Source of the DNA: Parahoeflea alexandrii
GTDB lineage: Bacteria > Pseudomonadota > Alphaproteobacteria > Rhizobiales > Rhizobiaceae
Direction: 5' to 3'
DNA length: 64,000 nucleotides
Assembly: GCF_027214025.1 (NCBI RefSeq)
Contig: NZ_JAPWHB010000002.1
Span: 372,001 to 436,000 of the forward strand
The notes beneath the pieces were generated by a model, which was not told where the DNA came from, searched no databases, and worked only from the letters and a program-made list of their open reading frames with translations. Shown here one piece after another: positions 26,700-36,153 of the stretch; position 1 is the first letter of the stretch, and each line of letters starts with the position of its first letter. Made by a program: the position numbers and the translations under genes.

Positions 26700-28235
26700 G
26701 TGTCGACGCCCCAGACCATGACCGACAAAAACATTGTCGATCGTTCGCGCACCCACAAGAACGCGGCGGTCATGAAAGCCGTGCGTGCCACCCGCGAGCA
26801 ATTGCAGCACGGGCGGGAAATTTCCCCGGCTTTCGACACCGAAATGCTCCGCCTGCACATCAATGCCGTACTGCAGGGCGCCGCCGCCCCGGCGGTTCTG
26901 GTGATCCTGGCCGCCGTGGGCGGACTGTGGTTCGACGATGCGCTGTGGCTGCTGGGCTGGGCGCTGCTGACCCTGGTGGTCTATGCCGGGCAGATCCTTA
27001 TCGCCCGGCGCGCCTCGCGCGGGCACTGCAACGAGGAAACCGCGGGCATCTGGCGCAAGCGGTTCCTCGCTGCCTACGCGGTAATCGGCCTGACCTGGGC
27101 TCTGTTTGCCTATCAGCATTGCACCACCTGCCAGGGCGACACCTTCGTCTTTTACAAGTCCGCCGTCCTGCTGATCGCTCTCGCGGCGACGGCGATGACG
27201 ACGTTTGCCTTGCGCTTTGCGTTCTATTTCGCGGCCGTTCCCGCCATCCTGGCGCTTGCGGCCCGCGCCTCCATCAGCCGCGATGTGGCCGATTTTTCCG
27301 CCTTCGCCATGATCTCGGCAGCGGCGCTGTTCTTTGCCTTCATGTCGCAACGGCTCTACAGCACCAACCTGAAGATGCTGAGCTACCAGACCGAGAAGGA
27401 CGACCTGATCGCCGAACTCGAGGTCGCCAATTCGGTCTCGGACGAGGCACGCCGTCGCGCCGAGGAATCCAATCTCGCCAAGTCCCGCTTCCTGGCCTCC
27501 ATGAGCCATGAGCTCAGAACCCCGCTCAACGCCATCCTCGGGTTTTCCGAAGTCATGTCGGGCGAGGTGCTCGGCCCCATGGAGAACCCGAGCTACAAGG
27601 AATATGTTGGCGACATCCACCGTTCCGGCCAGCATCTTCTCAATCTGATCAACGAGATCCTCGACCTGTCGCGCATCGAGGCGGGCCGATATGAGCTCAA
27701 TGAGAATGCGCTTTCGCTTGCCGATATCGCCGAGGATTGCATCGGTCTTGTGCAGCTCAAGGCGCGCAGCAAGAACATCCGCATCATCGAGGCCTTCGAG
27801 GAAAACCTGCCGATGGTCTGGGCAGACGAGAAATCGATGCGCCAGGTGGTGCTCAATCTGCTGTCGAACGCGGTCAAGTTCACCCCGTCGGGCGGCGAAA
27901 TCCGCGTCAAGCTCGGCTGGACCGCCGGCGGCGGGCAGTATCTCGCGATCAAGGACAATGGTCCCGGCATAGCCGAGGAGGAAATCCCGGTGGTGCTGTC
28001 AGCCTTCGGCCAGGGCTCTGTCGCCATCAAGAGCGCCGAACAGGGCACCGGGCTCGGCCTGCCCATCGTCCAGGCAATCCTGGCCAAGCACGGCGGCGAA
28101 TTCGTGCTGAAGTCGAAATTGCGCGAGGGCACCGAGGGCATCGCCATTCTGCCGCGCAACCGCGTCCTCGAAAGCATGGCGCCGGTCGAAGGCGTATCGG
28201 GCGGCGCGGTCAGGAAGAAGCGGGCCTTCGCCTGA
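26700..28235 (+). CDS. Membrane sensor histidine kinase (PleC/DivJ/PdhS-type H-box)
   Basis: Residues about 55-210 hold around six membrane helices with no periplasmic sensor domain. The kinase core follows: H-box FLASMSHELRTPLNAILGFSEVMSGEVLGPM, N-box QVVLNLLSNAVKFTPSGG, G1 IKDNGPGIAEEEI and G2 GTGLGLPIV. This H-box is typical of alphaproteobacterial kinases related to PleC, DivJ and PdhS that control the cell-cycle regulator DivK. That link is inference. GTG at 26700 with GGAAG upstream is chosen; TTG 26655 and ATG 26718 are alternatives. No response regulator is adjacent. Confidence 0.87.
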   Translation: MSTPQTMTDKNIVDRSRTHKNAAVMKAVRATREQLQHGREISPAFDTEMLRLHINAVLQGAAAPAVLVILAAVGGLWFDDALWLLGWALLTLVVYAGQILIARRASRGHCNEETAGIWRKRFLAAYAVIGLTWALFAYQHCTTCQGDTFVFYKSAVLLIALAATAMTTFALRFAFYFAAVPAILALAARASISRDVADFSAFAMISAAALFFAFMSQRLYSTNLKMLSYQTEKDDLIAELEVANSVSDEARRRAEESNLAKSRFLASMSHELRTPLNAILGFSEVMSGEVLGPMENPSYKEYVGDIHRSGQHLLNLINEILDLSRIEAGRYELNENALSLADIAEDCIGLVQLKARSKNIRIIEAFEENLPMVWADEKSMRQVVLNLLSNAVKFTPSGGEIRVKLGWTAGGGQYLAIKDNGPGIAEEEIPVVLSAFGQGSVAIKSAEQGTGLGLPIVQAILAKHGGEFVLKSKLREGTEGIAILPRNRVLESMAPVEGVSGGAVRKKRAFA

Positions 28236-28265
28236 ACGCAGATCCCGCCTCGGGCTGACCGGGTT

Positions 28266-29282
28266 TCATTCCTTGCCGGCAACACCTGCCTGGGCAAAGG
28301 TCGCCATGCCGGTATGGCATTGCGCCGCAGCCTTGACGATGCCGGCTGCCAGCGCCGCACCCGTGCCTTCGCCAAGCCGCATGCCGAGCGCCAGCAACGG
28401 TGTCTTGCCGAGCTTCTCGATGGCAGCCATGTGGCCGGGTTCGGCCGAAACATGGCCTATCAGGCAATGATCCAGCGCCGAAGGATTGGCCGCATGCAGC
28501 ACCGCCGCCGCCGCCGTTGCCACATAGCCGTCGATCAGAACCGGGATTCGTTCCATCCGCGCGGCGAGAATTGCGCCGGCCATGGCCGCTATCTCGCGCC
28601 CGCCCAGACGCCGCAGCAATTCGAGCGGATCATCGAGGTGCGCCTTGTGCAGCGCCACGGACGTTTCGACGGCGGCAATCTTGCGCGCCAGCACTTCGCC
28701 TTCCGATCCGGTGCCGGGACCGACCCAGTCGACCGCCGAGCCGCCGTAAAGCCCGTAGAAGATTGCCGCCGCGATCGTGGTGTTGCCGATGCCCATTTCG
28801 CCGATGCACAACAGGTCGGTGCCGCCGGCGATCGCCTCCATGCCGAACGCCATCGTCGCCGCACAGGTGCGTTCGTCCATCGCCGCCTCGACGGAGATAT
28901 CGCCCGTCGGCACTTCCAGCGCCAGGTCGAAGATCTTCAGCCCCAGGTCGTTGGCGACGCAAATCTGGTTGATGGCGGCACCTCCGGCGGCAAAATTCTC
29001 CACCATCTGTGCCGTCACCGAAGGCGGGAACGGTGACACGCCTTGCGCCGTCACGCCGTGGTTTCCGGCAAAGATCGCCACCAGCGGCCGCGTGACCTGC
29101 GGCGAGCGCCCGGTCCAGGCCGCCAGCCAGAAGGCGATCTCCTCAAGCCGCCCGAGTGCGCCTGCGGGTTTGGTCAGTTGCGAATCGCGCTCGCGCGCCA
29201 CGGCGAGCGCCGACGTATCAGGCCCGGGCAGATTGCGCAGGAGTTCGCGAAAATCATCAAAAGGCAAACCGCTGGCACTCAT
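28266..29282 (-). CDS. cobT: Nicotinate-nucleotide--dimethylbenzimidazole phosphoribosyltransferase
   Basis: CobT (also named CobU in some species) makes alpha-ribazole phosphate, the lower ligand precursor of cobalamin. At 338 residues it is full length. Signatures are AIFAGNHGVTAQGVSPFPPSVTAQMVENFAAGGAAINQ, LLCIGEMGIGNTTIAAAI and the catalytic Glu region near the C-terminus. ATG at 29282 has GGAGA upstream. It is divergent from cobS, its pathway partner, across 130 bases, with no B12 riboswitch visible between them. Confidence 0.95.
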   Translation of the reverse strand: MSASGLPFDDFRELLRNLPGPDTSALAVARERDSQLTKPAGALGRLEEIAFWLAAWTGRSPQVTRPLVAIFAGNHGVTAQGVSPFPPSVTAQMVENFAAGGAAINQICVANDLGLKIFDLALEVPTGDISVEAAMDERTCAATMAFGMEAIAGGTDLLCIGEMGIGNTTIAAAIFYGLYGGSAVDWVGPGTGSEGEVLARKIAAVETSVALHKAHLDDPLELLRRLGGREIAAMAGAILAARMERIPVLIDGYVATAAAAVLHAANPSALDHCLIGHVSAEPGHMAAIEKLGKTPLLALGMRLGEGTGAALAAGIVKAAAQCHTGMATFAQAGVAGKE

Positions 29283-29412
29283 TTTCTTCTCCAAAACTCT
29301 TCTGCGCATGACGCGCGACGTGGCCCGGTGTAATTGTCAAATCGCCCAAGGACAATAACGTTCGCGACATCGCGGGTCTTGACCCGAATAATGCCGCCGG
29401 CCGGAGACCGAA

Positions 29413-30195
29413 ATGCAGATCAGCGATTATCTCGACGACATCGCCCGCGCCGCAGGCTTTCTCAGCCGCTTGCCGATGCCGGCGCGGCATTTCGAAGATC
29501 ATGACGGCTCGCTGACCCGGGCCTCGGGCATGTTTCCAGCCGCGGGGTTGATCATAGGACTGTGCCCGGGTCTGGCCATCCTGATCCTGTCGGCGGTCAA
29601 CGCCAATGCGGCGCTGGCCGCACTGCTGGCGCTGACGATTCTGATCGGCGTCACCGGCGCACTGCACGAGGACGGGCTGGCCGATTCCGCCGATTCTTTC
29701 GGCGCCCTCGGCGGACGCGAGCAGATGCTCGAGATCATGAAGGACAGCCGCATCGGAACCTACGGGGTTCTGGCACTGATGGTCAGTTTCGCGCTGCGCG
29801 CCCTCGCGCTGACCATCATCATCTCGGTGATCGGCGGATGGGGCGCCTTTCTGATGCTTCTTGGCGTTGCGGCGGCCTCCCGCGCAGCCATGGTCTGGCA
29901 CTGGAGCGCCCTGCCCCCTGCCCGCCAGAACGGCGTCGCCGCCTCGGTCGGCGCCCCGGACGAAAGGGCGCGGAACCTGGCCCTCATCTCGGGCGCCATC
30001 ATATACATGCTGTTTGTGACACTCGCGTCGGGTCTGATAACCGCAGCGCTTGGCCTTGCGCTCCTGGCAGCTGTAGCCCGCCAATGGACATCGATGGTGC
30101 GATCGAGACTGGGCGGCCACACCGGCGACACCATTGGCGCCACCCAGCAGGTCGGCGAGACTGTCTGCCTCACCGCCCTTGCCCTTTTGCTGTGA
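29413..30195 (+). CDS. cobS: Adenosylcobinamide-GDP ribazoletransferase (cobalamin synthase)
   Basis: This inner-membrane enzyme joins adenosylcobinamide-GDP to alpha-ribazole (phosphate), the last stage of cobalamin assembly. The conserved acidic motif LHEDGLADSADSFG and GTYGVLAL, then several membrane segments and GHTGDTIGATQQVGE, identify CobS/CobV. It is 260 residues long, with GGAGA before the ATG. Its substrate comes from the divergent cobT product. Confidence 0.95.
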   Translation: MQISDYLDDIARAAGFLSRLPMPARHFEDHDGSLTRASGMFPAAGLIIGLCPGLAILILSAVNANAALAALLALTILIGVTGALHEDGLADSADSFGALGGREQMLEIMKDSRIGTYGVLALMVSFALRALALTIIISVIGGWGAFLMLLGVAAASRAAMVWHWSALPPARQNGVAASVGAPDERARNLALISGAIIYMLFVTLASGLITAALGLALLAAVARQWTSMVRSRLGGHTGDTIGATQQVGETVCLTALALLL

Positions 30196-30244
30196 ACGAC
30201 CGATATAAAACGGCAAAGATGTCAGAAACCGAGCAAGATCGTCC

Positions 30245-30472
30245 ATGAGCATAGAATCGCCCTGCATCCTGGTATGCTCGATCGACATGAAGACCGGATT
30301 TTGTTTCGGCTGCGGCCGAACCCGCGACGAGATCGCCGGCTGGATGGGCTACACGCCGGAGACACGACGCCGGCTCATGGCCGAGTTGCCCGAACGTCTC
30401 GAAACCGTGGAACGCAAGCCCCGGCGCGAGACCAGGCGGCAGCGCATGGCGCGCGAACGCCAGGATAGCTGA
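30245..30472 (+). CDS. DUF1289 family protein
   Basis: This is a 75-residue protein with the family core [41 protein letters not shown]; the four cysteines suggest metal binding. The C-terminal tail is Arg-rich. Function is unknown. It is five bases upstream of the aspartic-protease gene, a pairing that is common in rhizobial relatives. Confidence 0.88.
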   Translation: MSIESPCILVCSIDMKTGFCFGCGRTRDEIAGWMGYTPETRRRLMAELPERLETVERKPRRETRRQRMARERQDS

Positions 30473-30477
30473 GAAAT

Positions 30478-31167
30478 ATGGTCTTCGTCCTCGCGCTGAT
30501 CGGCGCCGCCCTCGCCGTCCTGATCTTCAATCACGAAACCGGCTTCAGTTTCGGCCTGCCCAACGACGATCTCGCGAGCCTCGTCTATCTCGGGCTGATT
30601 GGTGCCGTTGTCGGCGCCGGCGTGGTCGGCGCGCATCGCAACATCGGCGAAATGGTCCGGAACCTGATGATCTGGGTGGTGATGATCCTCGGCCTTGCCA
30701 CCGGCTGGCTTTACCAGGACCAGGCCAGGGACATGGTCCTGCGCGTGGCCGGCGGGCTGGCGCCCGGGCGCCCCGTCACCGTATCGGACGAAAACGGTCA
30801 GGCCGTCCTGATCCGCAAATCGCTCAACGGGCATTTTCAGGCCGCCGGTGATGTCAATGGCCAGCCGGTGAACTTCCTCATCGACACCGGCGCCACCTCG
30901 ATTGCGCTCTCGCATGACGATGCACTGCGCATCGGCTTCACCGATGCCGAGCTGAGCTACACGCTGATCATCAACACCGCCAACGGCCAGGCCCGCGCCG
31001 CACCGGTCCGGCTCGACACCGTGACAGTTGGCTCGGTGGTGCGGCGTGGACTGCGCGCCATGGTGGCCGAGCCGCAGCGCCTTGATCAAAGCCTGTTGGG
31101 AATGAACTTTATCTCTTCCTTAACCGCATTCGAGATGCGGCGGGACGAAGTCATTCTCCGCGACTAG
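30478..31167 (+). CDS. TIGR02281-family aspartic protease (clan AA, retropepsin-like)
   Basis: This is a 229-residue protein with three membrane segments in the first 95 residues and a retropepsin-like domain carrying the catalytic motif FLIDTGATSIALS and the closing LLGMNFISSLTAFEM. Such single-motif proteases act as dimers. The substrate is unknown. It is co-transcribed with the DUF1289 gene. Confidence 0.85.
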   Translation: MVFVLALIGAALAVLIFNHETGFSFGLPNDDLASLVYLGLIGAVVGAGVVGAHRNIGEMVRNLMIWVVMILGLATGWLYQDQARDMVLRVAGGLAPGRPVTVSDENGQAVLIRKSLNGHFQAAGDVNGQPVNFLIDTGATSIALSHDDALRIGFTDAELSYTLIINTANGQARAAPVRLDTVTVGSVVRRGLRAMVAEPQRLDQSLLGMNFISSLTAFEMRRDEVILRD

Positions 31168-31333
31168 TATTCCCCGAACTCAAAACCTGTTCGCAGCACG
31201 ACGTCAGCAATTCAATTGCGGAAAGCCTCGGGCAAGCACGCCATGACAGATTCTCGGAAATTCCATCTTCATGAGGTGGATTCTCGTCAGTTTAACGGTT
31301 GTTTCGTTTGCTTTCCCGATCACAGGTTACATC

Positions 31334-33640
31334 ATGATTAGCAGCTTTCAGTCCTATAATTTTTACACAAAAGACATCAACGAGACGCTCAGTCGCAAGG
31401 CTGCCGATCCGGTGATCAGCAGGGAACTGCAGTATTACCGCGACACGATCGGATCGATCACCAGCATCGACGAATTCCTTGCCAATGACAGGGTCTATGC
31501 CTACGCGATGAAAGCCTACGGGCTGGAGGAAATGAGCTATGCGAAAGCCTTCATCCGCAAGGTTCTGGAAAGCGATCTGAAGGATTCCGGCAGTTTCGCA
31601 AATCTTCTCACCGACACCAGGTACAAGACGCTTGCCGCGGCCTATGACTTCGGCAACACGAAAACATCCGAGATTGTTCAGACCCCCACCCAGATCGACA
31701 ACCTGATCGGCACCTATGAGCAGACGATCGCGGACAACGACAGCCAGTTGAAGGCGGAGACCGCCTATTTCACTGCCGTGGCCCAGACCTTTACCAACGT
31801 CGACGACCTGTTCAAGAACACCCGTGCTCGCGATTACGTCTTCACCACGTTCGGCATTGACCCGGATACGTTCGATTACAACACGCTGAGAAGCGTGATC
31901 ACCAGCGATATTGCTGATGCAGGCAGCTACATCAATTCCGTGATCGCTCCACAAGTCAACGACTGGATAACCCTTGTCGACGACCTCAACACACAGCTTG
32001 CCGACCCGACCAAAACGGCAGCCGAAAAGCAAAAGATCAACTATCTGATCACGCAGTATTCGAAGTCGATCGCCAAGGCCGACAACTTCTACAATCTGGC
32101 CGCATCGTTCAACTTCAATGCGGACGGTACGCTGGATCCCGGTGTCGAGCCGATGACCACCGCGCAGATGAAGCTGGTCACGGAATCCTATGTACTGTCG
32201 CAGCCAAGGCTCACATCCGCCGGAGCGCTGCTCAACAAGGAGTATTATGAAGACACGATTTCCAGCATCACCACGATCGATGAGCTTCTGGACAACACCC
32301 GCCTGAGCATCATGATGCTGACGGCCTACGGAATTCCGCTGACCACCAGCCGCGCCGATGTCAAATGGGCTCTGCAGCAGGACACATCCGATCTCAATGG
32401 GGAAATTTACACCAAGAGCGAAGAGATGATCGCGCTCGCCAAGGCCTTCAATTTTGAAAGCGATGGCACGATCACACCCGGCCTGGACATTCAGGACAGC
32501 GATCAGCTCTTCTTGACAACGGCCAATTACATCGACAGGTACAACGATGCCGACGATGAGGCCGATGCAGCGGCATTTGCGAAATACAAGCGCTATATCG
32601 GCCTTACCAGCAATCTCGACGATTTCCTGTCGGCCCAGCCTGCTGCGATCACCATCCGAGAGTTCGCATTGAAGGCTTTCAACATCTCACCCGACGAGGT
32701 CTCCATCTACAAGCTCAAGCAGGTGTTCACCAGCGATCCCTATGACCCGAAGAGCTATGTCAACACGATGAAGGATGACCGGTTCGTGAAACTGGCAAAG
32801 GCCTACAACTTTGCCGCCGACGGCAGCATCGGCCCGCCGCGCTATGCACAGTCGGAAAACGAGATCACACGAATCACCAAGGCTTACTACACCGCGGTGA
32901 CCCGGCTGGATTCGAGCGAATCGTCCAAGGCCGCCGCCGAAGCTGAGGCTGTCTACTATCGCGACAAGTTGCAGACGCTTGAAACCGTCGACCAACTGCT
33001 GTCCGATGTGCGGCTGAAAAACGTGCTGCTTGTCGCCGAAGGCCTCAGGCCGGTCGATGTGAGTTCCGAAATGCTCAAGGCCGTGCTGATCTCGGACCTC
33101 GATGATCCTGATAGCTTTGCCAACCAGCAGACCGAGATCGGCTTCCAGAAGATTGCCGGGTCGTTCAATTTCGACGCAGACGGTTTCATCCGGACCAACT
33201 CCAGCCGGAGCGTGCAGAACGAGCGCGGACTGGTGGAAACCCAGCGCCTCTACCTGACCCAGGCGATCGAGGAAGAAGCCGGGACGGAAAGTCTGGGAGC
33301 CCGCCTCGCACTCTACTTCGAGCGGATGGCGCCGACGATCACCAGCAACTTCGACATCCTTGCCGACGACGCCCTGGCGCAATTCGTCCGCATAGCCTTC
33401 TCGATTTCCGCGGAAACGGCGAGCAGCGACATCGACAAGCAAAAGCAGATGCTCGACAGGTATCTGGACGTTGACGATCTGCTGGATCCGGAAAAAGTGG
33501 ACACCCTGGTCCGGCGTTTCCTGGCTCTCTATGACATCGACAATGCCGCTCCCGATCCAATGCTGACGCTGATCAGCGGCAACACGTCGATCAGTTTCGA
33601 AACCGTGGCAACATTGGCGCAGCTTCGTACCAGCTTGTGA
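31334..33640 (+). CDS. DUF1217 protein with six tandem repeat units
   Basis: This is a 768-residue protein made of about six copies of a DUF1217 unit, beginning near residues 34, 144, 304, 417, 540 and 660. Each has the pattern YYRDxIxSIxxIDEFLxNxRLxxxxLxAYGL...LxSDLxDxxSxxN...KLAxAFNF. Four copies end in a calcium-site-like NFxxDGxI motif. ATG at 31334 (MISSFQSYNFYTKDINETLSR) is chosen because rhizobial members begin in this way; the longer frame from 31271 would add a signal-like leader. DUF1217 proteins are often linked with flagella, but no flagellar gene is nearby. Function is unknown. Confidence 0.82.
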   Translation: MISSFQSYNFYTKDINETLSRKAADPVISRELQYYRDTIGSITSIDEFLANDRVYAYAMKAYGLEEMSYAKAFIRKVLESDLKDSGSFANLLTDTRYKTLAAAYDFGNTKTSEIVQTPTQIDNLIGTYEQTIADNDSQLKAETAYFTAVAQTFTNVDDLFKNTRARDYVFTTFGIDPDTFDYNTLRSVITSDIADAGSYINSVIAPQVNDWITLVDDLNTQLADPTKTAAEKQKINYLITQYSKSIAKADNFYNLAASFNFNADGTLDPGVEPMTTAQMKLVTESYVLSQPRLTSAGALLNKEYYEDTISSITTIDELLDNTRLSIMMLTAYGIPLTTSRADVKWALQQDTSDLNGEIYTKSEEMIALAKAFNFESDGTITPGLDIQDSDQLFLTTANYIDRYNDADDEADAAAFAKYKRYIGLTSNLDDFLSAQPAAITIREFALKAFNISPDEVSIYKLKQVFTSDPYDPKSYVNTMKDDRFVKLAKAYNFAADGSIGPPRYAQSENEITRITKAYYTAVTRLDSSESSKAAAEAEAVYYRDKLQTLETVDQLLSDVRLKNVLLVAEGLRPVDVSSEMLKAVLISDLDDPDSFANQQTEIGFQKIAGSFNFDADGFIRTNSSRSVQNERGLVETQRLYLTQAIEEEAGTESLGARLALYFERMAPTITSNFDILADDALAQFVRIAFSISAETASSDIDKQKQMLDRYLDVDDLLDPEKVDTLVRRFLALYDIDNAAPDPMLTLISGNTSISFETVATLAQLRTSL

Positions 33641-33730
33641 CCCGACCGGGTGGCTGGGCCTGATCGGTCCGCTGACCATGCAGCAAAGAGCGTGTCTCCG
33701 GCCAATGCCGGGGACGCCGGTGCATGAGCA

Positions 33731-34549
33731 TCATGTCAGACTGTAGAAGAATCTCACGGCGACGGACAGCATGAAGCAGCCGAACCCGATCTCCAGCTGC
33801 CGTTTGTCGAGCGCATGGGCGAAACGTACCCCCAGCGGCGCGATGAGGAGCGTGATCGGGATGATCAGCGCGACCACAAGCCAGTCGATATACCCGGTCG
33901 AATAAGGCGGGAGACCATCTGCCCCCCACCCTGCCCACATATAGCCGAACAGTCCCGGGATCGCGATCAGCACACCGACGCCCGCAGATGTCGCCACCGC
34001 CTGGTGCACCGGGCGGTCGTAGAGCGTCATGAAGGTGTTGTTGAGCACACCCCCGCCAATCCCCATCAACCCGGAGAGAAGCCCGATCAGCCAGCCGACG
34101 GTCGCTCTGACCGGATTTCCCGGCAACACGCTGCCCAGGCGCCAGCTCTGCCGGTTCAACAGCATTCGCAGACCAACCAGGATGGCGATGACCGCAAAGA
34201 TGGCGCGCAGGCCGGCACTGGAGACCGAAGCCGCCACCACCGATGCGGAGACCACGCCCAGCGGCACTGGCAGGATCCAGCTGCGCAGCAACTGCTGATC
34301 CACAGCACCGCGTTTTCTGTGCGCCATGAAAGAACGGATCGAAGTCGGCACGATGATGGCGAGCGAGGTGCCGACCGACAGGTGCATCCGCACCGCGTCA
34401 TCGATGTGAAGCAGGCCAAAGAGCTGATAGAACACCGGAACAAGGATCGCCCCGCCACCGATGCCGAACAGGCCCGCAAGAATCCCGGCCACGGCCCCGG
34501 CGCCGGCAAGGGCTGCCGCAAACCAGATCAAGTCCCCCATTGGTGGCAT
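33731..34549 (-). CDS. TauE/SafE-family anion permease (probable sulfite exporter)
   Basis: This is a 272-residue membrane protein with seven to eight helices in two similar halves. The first half has GILAGLFGIGGGAILVPVFY and the second GLLSGLMGIGGGVLNNTFM, the repeat signature of the TauE/SafE family that moves sulfite, sulfoacetate or other anions. ATG at 34549 has AGGGA upstream; ATG at 34540 is possible. It has no sulfur gene nearby. Confidence 0.87.
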   Translation of the reverse strand: MPPMGDLIWFAAALAGAGAVAGILAGLFGIGGGAILVPVFYQLFGLLHIDDAVRMHLSVGTSLAIIVPTSIRSFMAHRKRGAVDQQLLRSWILPVPLGVVSASVVAASVSSAGLRAIFAVIAILVGLRMLLNRQSWRLGSVLPGNPVRATVGWLIGLLSGLMGIGGGVLNNTFMTLYDRPVHQAVATSAGVGVLIAIPGLFGYMWAGWGADGLPPYSTGYIDWLVVALIIPITLLIAPLGVRFAHALDKRQLEIGFGCFMLSVAVRFFYSLT

Positions 34550-34649
34550 TCAAGCAATCCCTGTCCGGCGTTCCGCCGCCTGCCGGAACAAATTCCCTGA
34601 TGCCTTTAGCTTATCCGGCAGACGTCATCAAACAGAGACATTCTTCGGG

Positions 34650-34812
34650 CAATGTCGAGACACGGCAGGGAGGCAATCATCCGGCCGTGTGGACTCCATG
34701 GGCCGGCTCCCCCCGCTTGTACGCCGGCCGCGTCGGGAGTTCTCCCGCTCCGGGTTGACGCCCCATCCCCCGGCAACGGGTTGAAGGCTGGCTTGTCCAG
34801 CCTTCTTTTTTT
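34650..34812 (+). ncRNA. Candidate small RNA ending in an orphan terminator
   Basis: No plus-strand gene precedes the strong terminator at 34784-34812. The 130 bases before it fold into successive hairpins: ACACGGC/GCCGTGT (34660-34690), GGCCGGC/GCCGGCC (34701-34729) with a C-rich loop TCCCCCC, and CGGGAG/CTCCCG (34734-34747). C-rich loops that pair with ribosome-binding sites are common in rhizobial regulatory RNAs. The 5' end is a guess and no clear promoter was found. Confidence 0.4.
34784..34812 (+). terminator. Rho-independent terminator on the plus strand
   Basis: The perfect eight-pair stem AAGGCTGG/CCAGCCTT with loop CTTGT is followed by CTTTTTTT. The T run is only on the plus strand, where no gene ends. 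Confidence 0.85.
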
Positions 34813-34814
34813 GT

Positions 34815-35909
34815 TCAGTCGCAATGCCTGTAGCCGGTCTTGCGCGCTCTCAGGTCAAAATGGAAATGATCCTTGTGATGAACGTCGCTGCCGGGCCCGA
34901 GAACGGTGGTGAAATATTTGCAGCTGTCGCTACGGATCGTCTTAAGCAGGCTTTTCTCGCGGAAGGAAAAGAACCCGGGCTTGCGCACCGAGATCGCCTG
35001 GCCGTTGTCGAGCGTGATCTTGCCGACATCGATGGCGTTGCCGGTTGCATGCTCGGACATCGGCGCACCGCGTTTGGAGTTCATCGTCCGGCAGGAATAG
35101 GATGACAGCTGGTTGATCGAGCTCACGCCGGAGAGGTAGCGAAGCCTCGCGGCAGGCGCCAGTTCGTTCTTCACCCACTGGGCGAACGCATCGGTGACCT
35201 GGCAGTTGAGCTTGGCCGCCGGCTTGATCCTGATGCCGCCCGAAAGCTCGGTCACTTCGACCGGATACGGGATCGAACAGCCCTTGCCGCTGTTGACCGC
35301 CGGAAGGTCGCGGTAGGTCACTCCAAGCCTTTTGAGCCGGTTGCGGCAGGCCTTCTCCGCCGCCGGCATGCCACCGGCCCACTGCGGCGCGCTCATCGGA
35401 TTGCCGACCCGCGGCATCAGCCCGGCAACCTGCACCTGGGCGTCATCGGTGCGGTTGTCCTGAAACTGCCCGTCGGTACCAATCACCATTCCGTCTGATC
35501 CGCCATCGAGCGGATTGCCGGATGTCCCGGCAAGCTGCGGATTGTCGGTGCCGATCCCGGTCACGACCGGCTGCTCCATCCTGCCCTCGGGCAACGCCGA
35601 CGTCATCTCGTTCATGTCCACCCCTGCCGAGACCGGGTAGGCAAGCACGTTCTGCATCGGCGCATCCGGACTGTTGGGAACGGTAGAATCGGATACATCG
35701 GCGAACATGGCCGGAGCAATCGGCGCGCTGGACATGATCACCGGCGCGGAAGGCTCGCTGCGGATCATCGGTGCCGCGGGCTCGATCGCCAGCAGATCCC
35801 CGGGAGGCGACATGTCGCCCGAACATCCGCCGGCGACGAGCGCGGTTGTCAGCGCCAGTCCGGCCATCGACGGCCGGCGGCGGCGGATTCTGGATACGGG
35901 AGGCAACAT
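34815..35909 (-). CDS. Extensin-like C-terminal domain protein, probable lipoprotein
   Basis: This is a 364-residue exported protein. An Arg-rich start and hydrophobic stretch end in LVAGGC, a loose lipobox. Residues 30-170 are a Pro/Ser-rich linker with many SAP and PM steps. The extensin-like C-terminal domain follows, with CRNRLKRLGVTYRDLP, SSYSCRTMN, SEHATGNAIDVG and HHKDHFHFDL. The two His/Asp motifs match the zinc site of D-Ala-type peptidases of the LAS group, so a role in peptidoglycan processing is inferred. Cysteines probably form disulfides. Confidence 0.82.
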   Translation of the reverse strand: MLPPVSRIRRRRPSMAGLALTTALVAGGCSGDMSPPGDLLAIEPAAPMIRSEPSAPVIMSSAPIAPAMFADVSDSTVPNSPDAPMQNVLAYPVSAGVDMNEMTSALPEGRMEQPVVTGIGTDNPQLAGTSGNPLDGGSDGMVIGTDGQFQDNRTDDAQVQVAGLMPRVGNPMSAPQWAGGMPAAEKACRNRLKRLGVTYRDLPAVNSGKGCSIPYPVEVTELSGGIRIKPAAKLNCQVTDAFAQWVKNELAPAARLRYLSGVSSINQLSSYSCRTMNSKRGAPMSEHATGNAIDVGKITLDNGQAISVRKPGFFSFREKSLLKTIRSDSCKYFTTVLGPGSDVHHKDHFHFDLRARKTGYRHCD

Positions 35910-36153
35910 GGATTTCTCCGGGGATACGCAAAACTGACCCCGAGAATCTCACATAACGGTAAAGGAAGACTGATGTTGCGCGTTAACGTCTGGGGCAATA
36001 TTGCGGCAAATGCAGTGCGGCGCGCCACCGGGCCTGGCCACTGCAGGCCGCATCGGGACGGTCATTCCGCCGTCATCCCCACATTCTCGCCGCCGCTCCC
36101 TTCAAAACAGTCCGGCGCCGGGGTAAACCTGACATCCCAATCAGGAGACGACG

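Noticed and set aside
29283-29412. Possible cobalamin riboswitch between cobT and cobS
   Set aside because: The 130-base gap shows no B12-box sequence and is too short for a full element on either strand.
34550-34812. 6S RNA or SRP RNA as the identity of the orphan transcript
   Set aside because: The conserved SRP tetraloop core and the 6S central-bubble layout were not found; kept only as an unassigned candidate.
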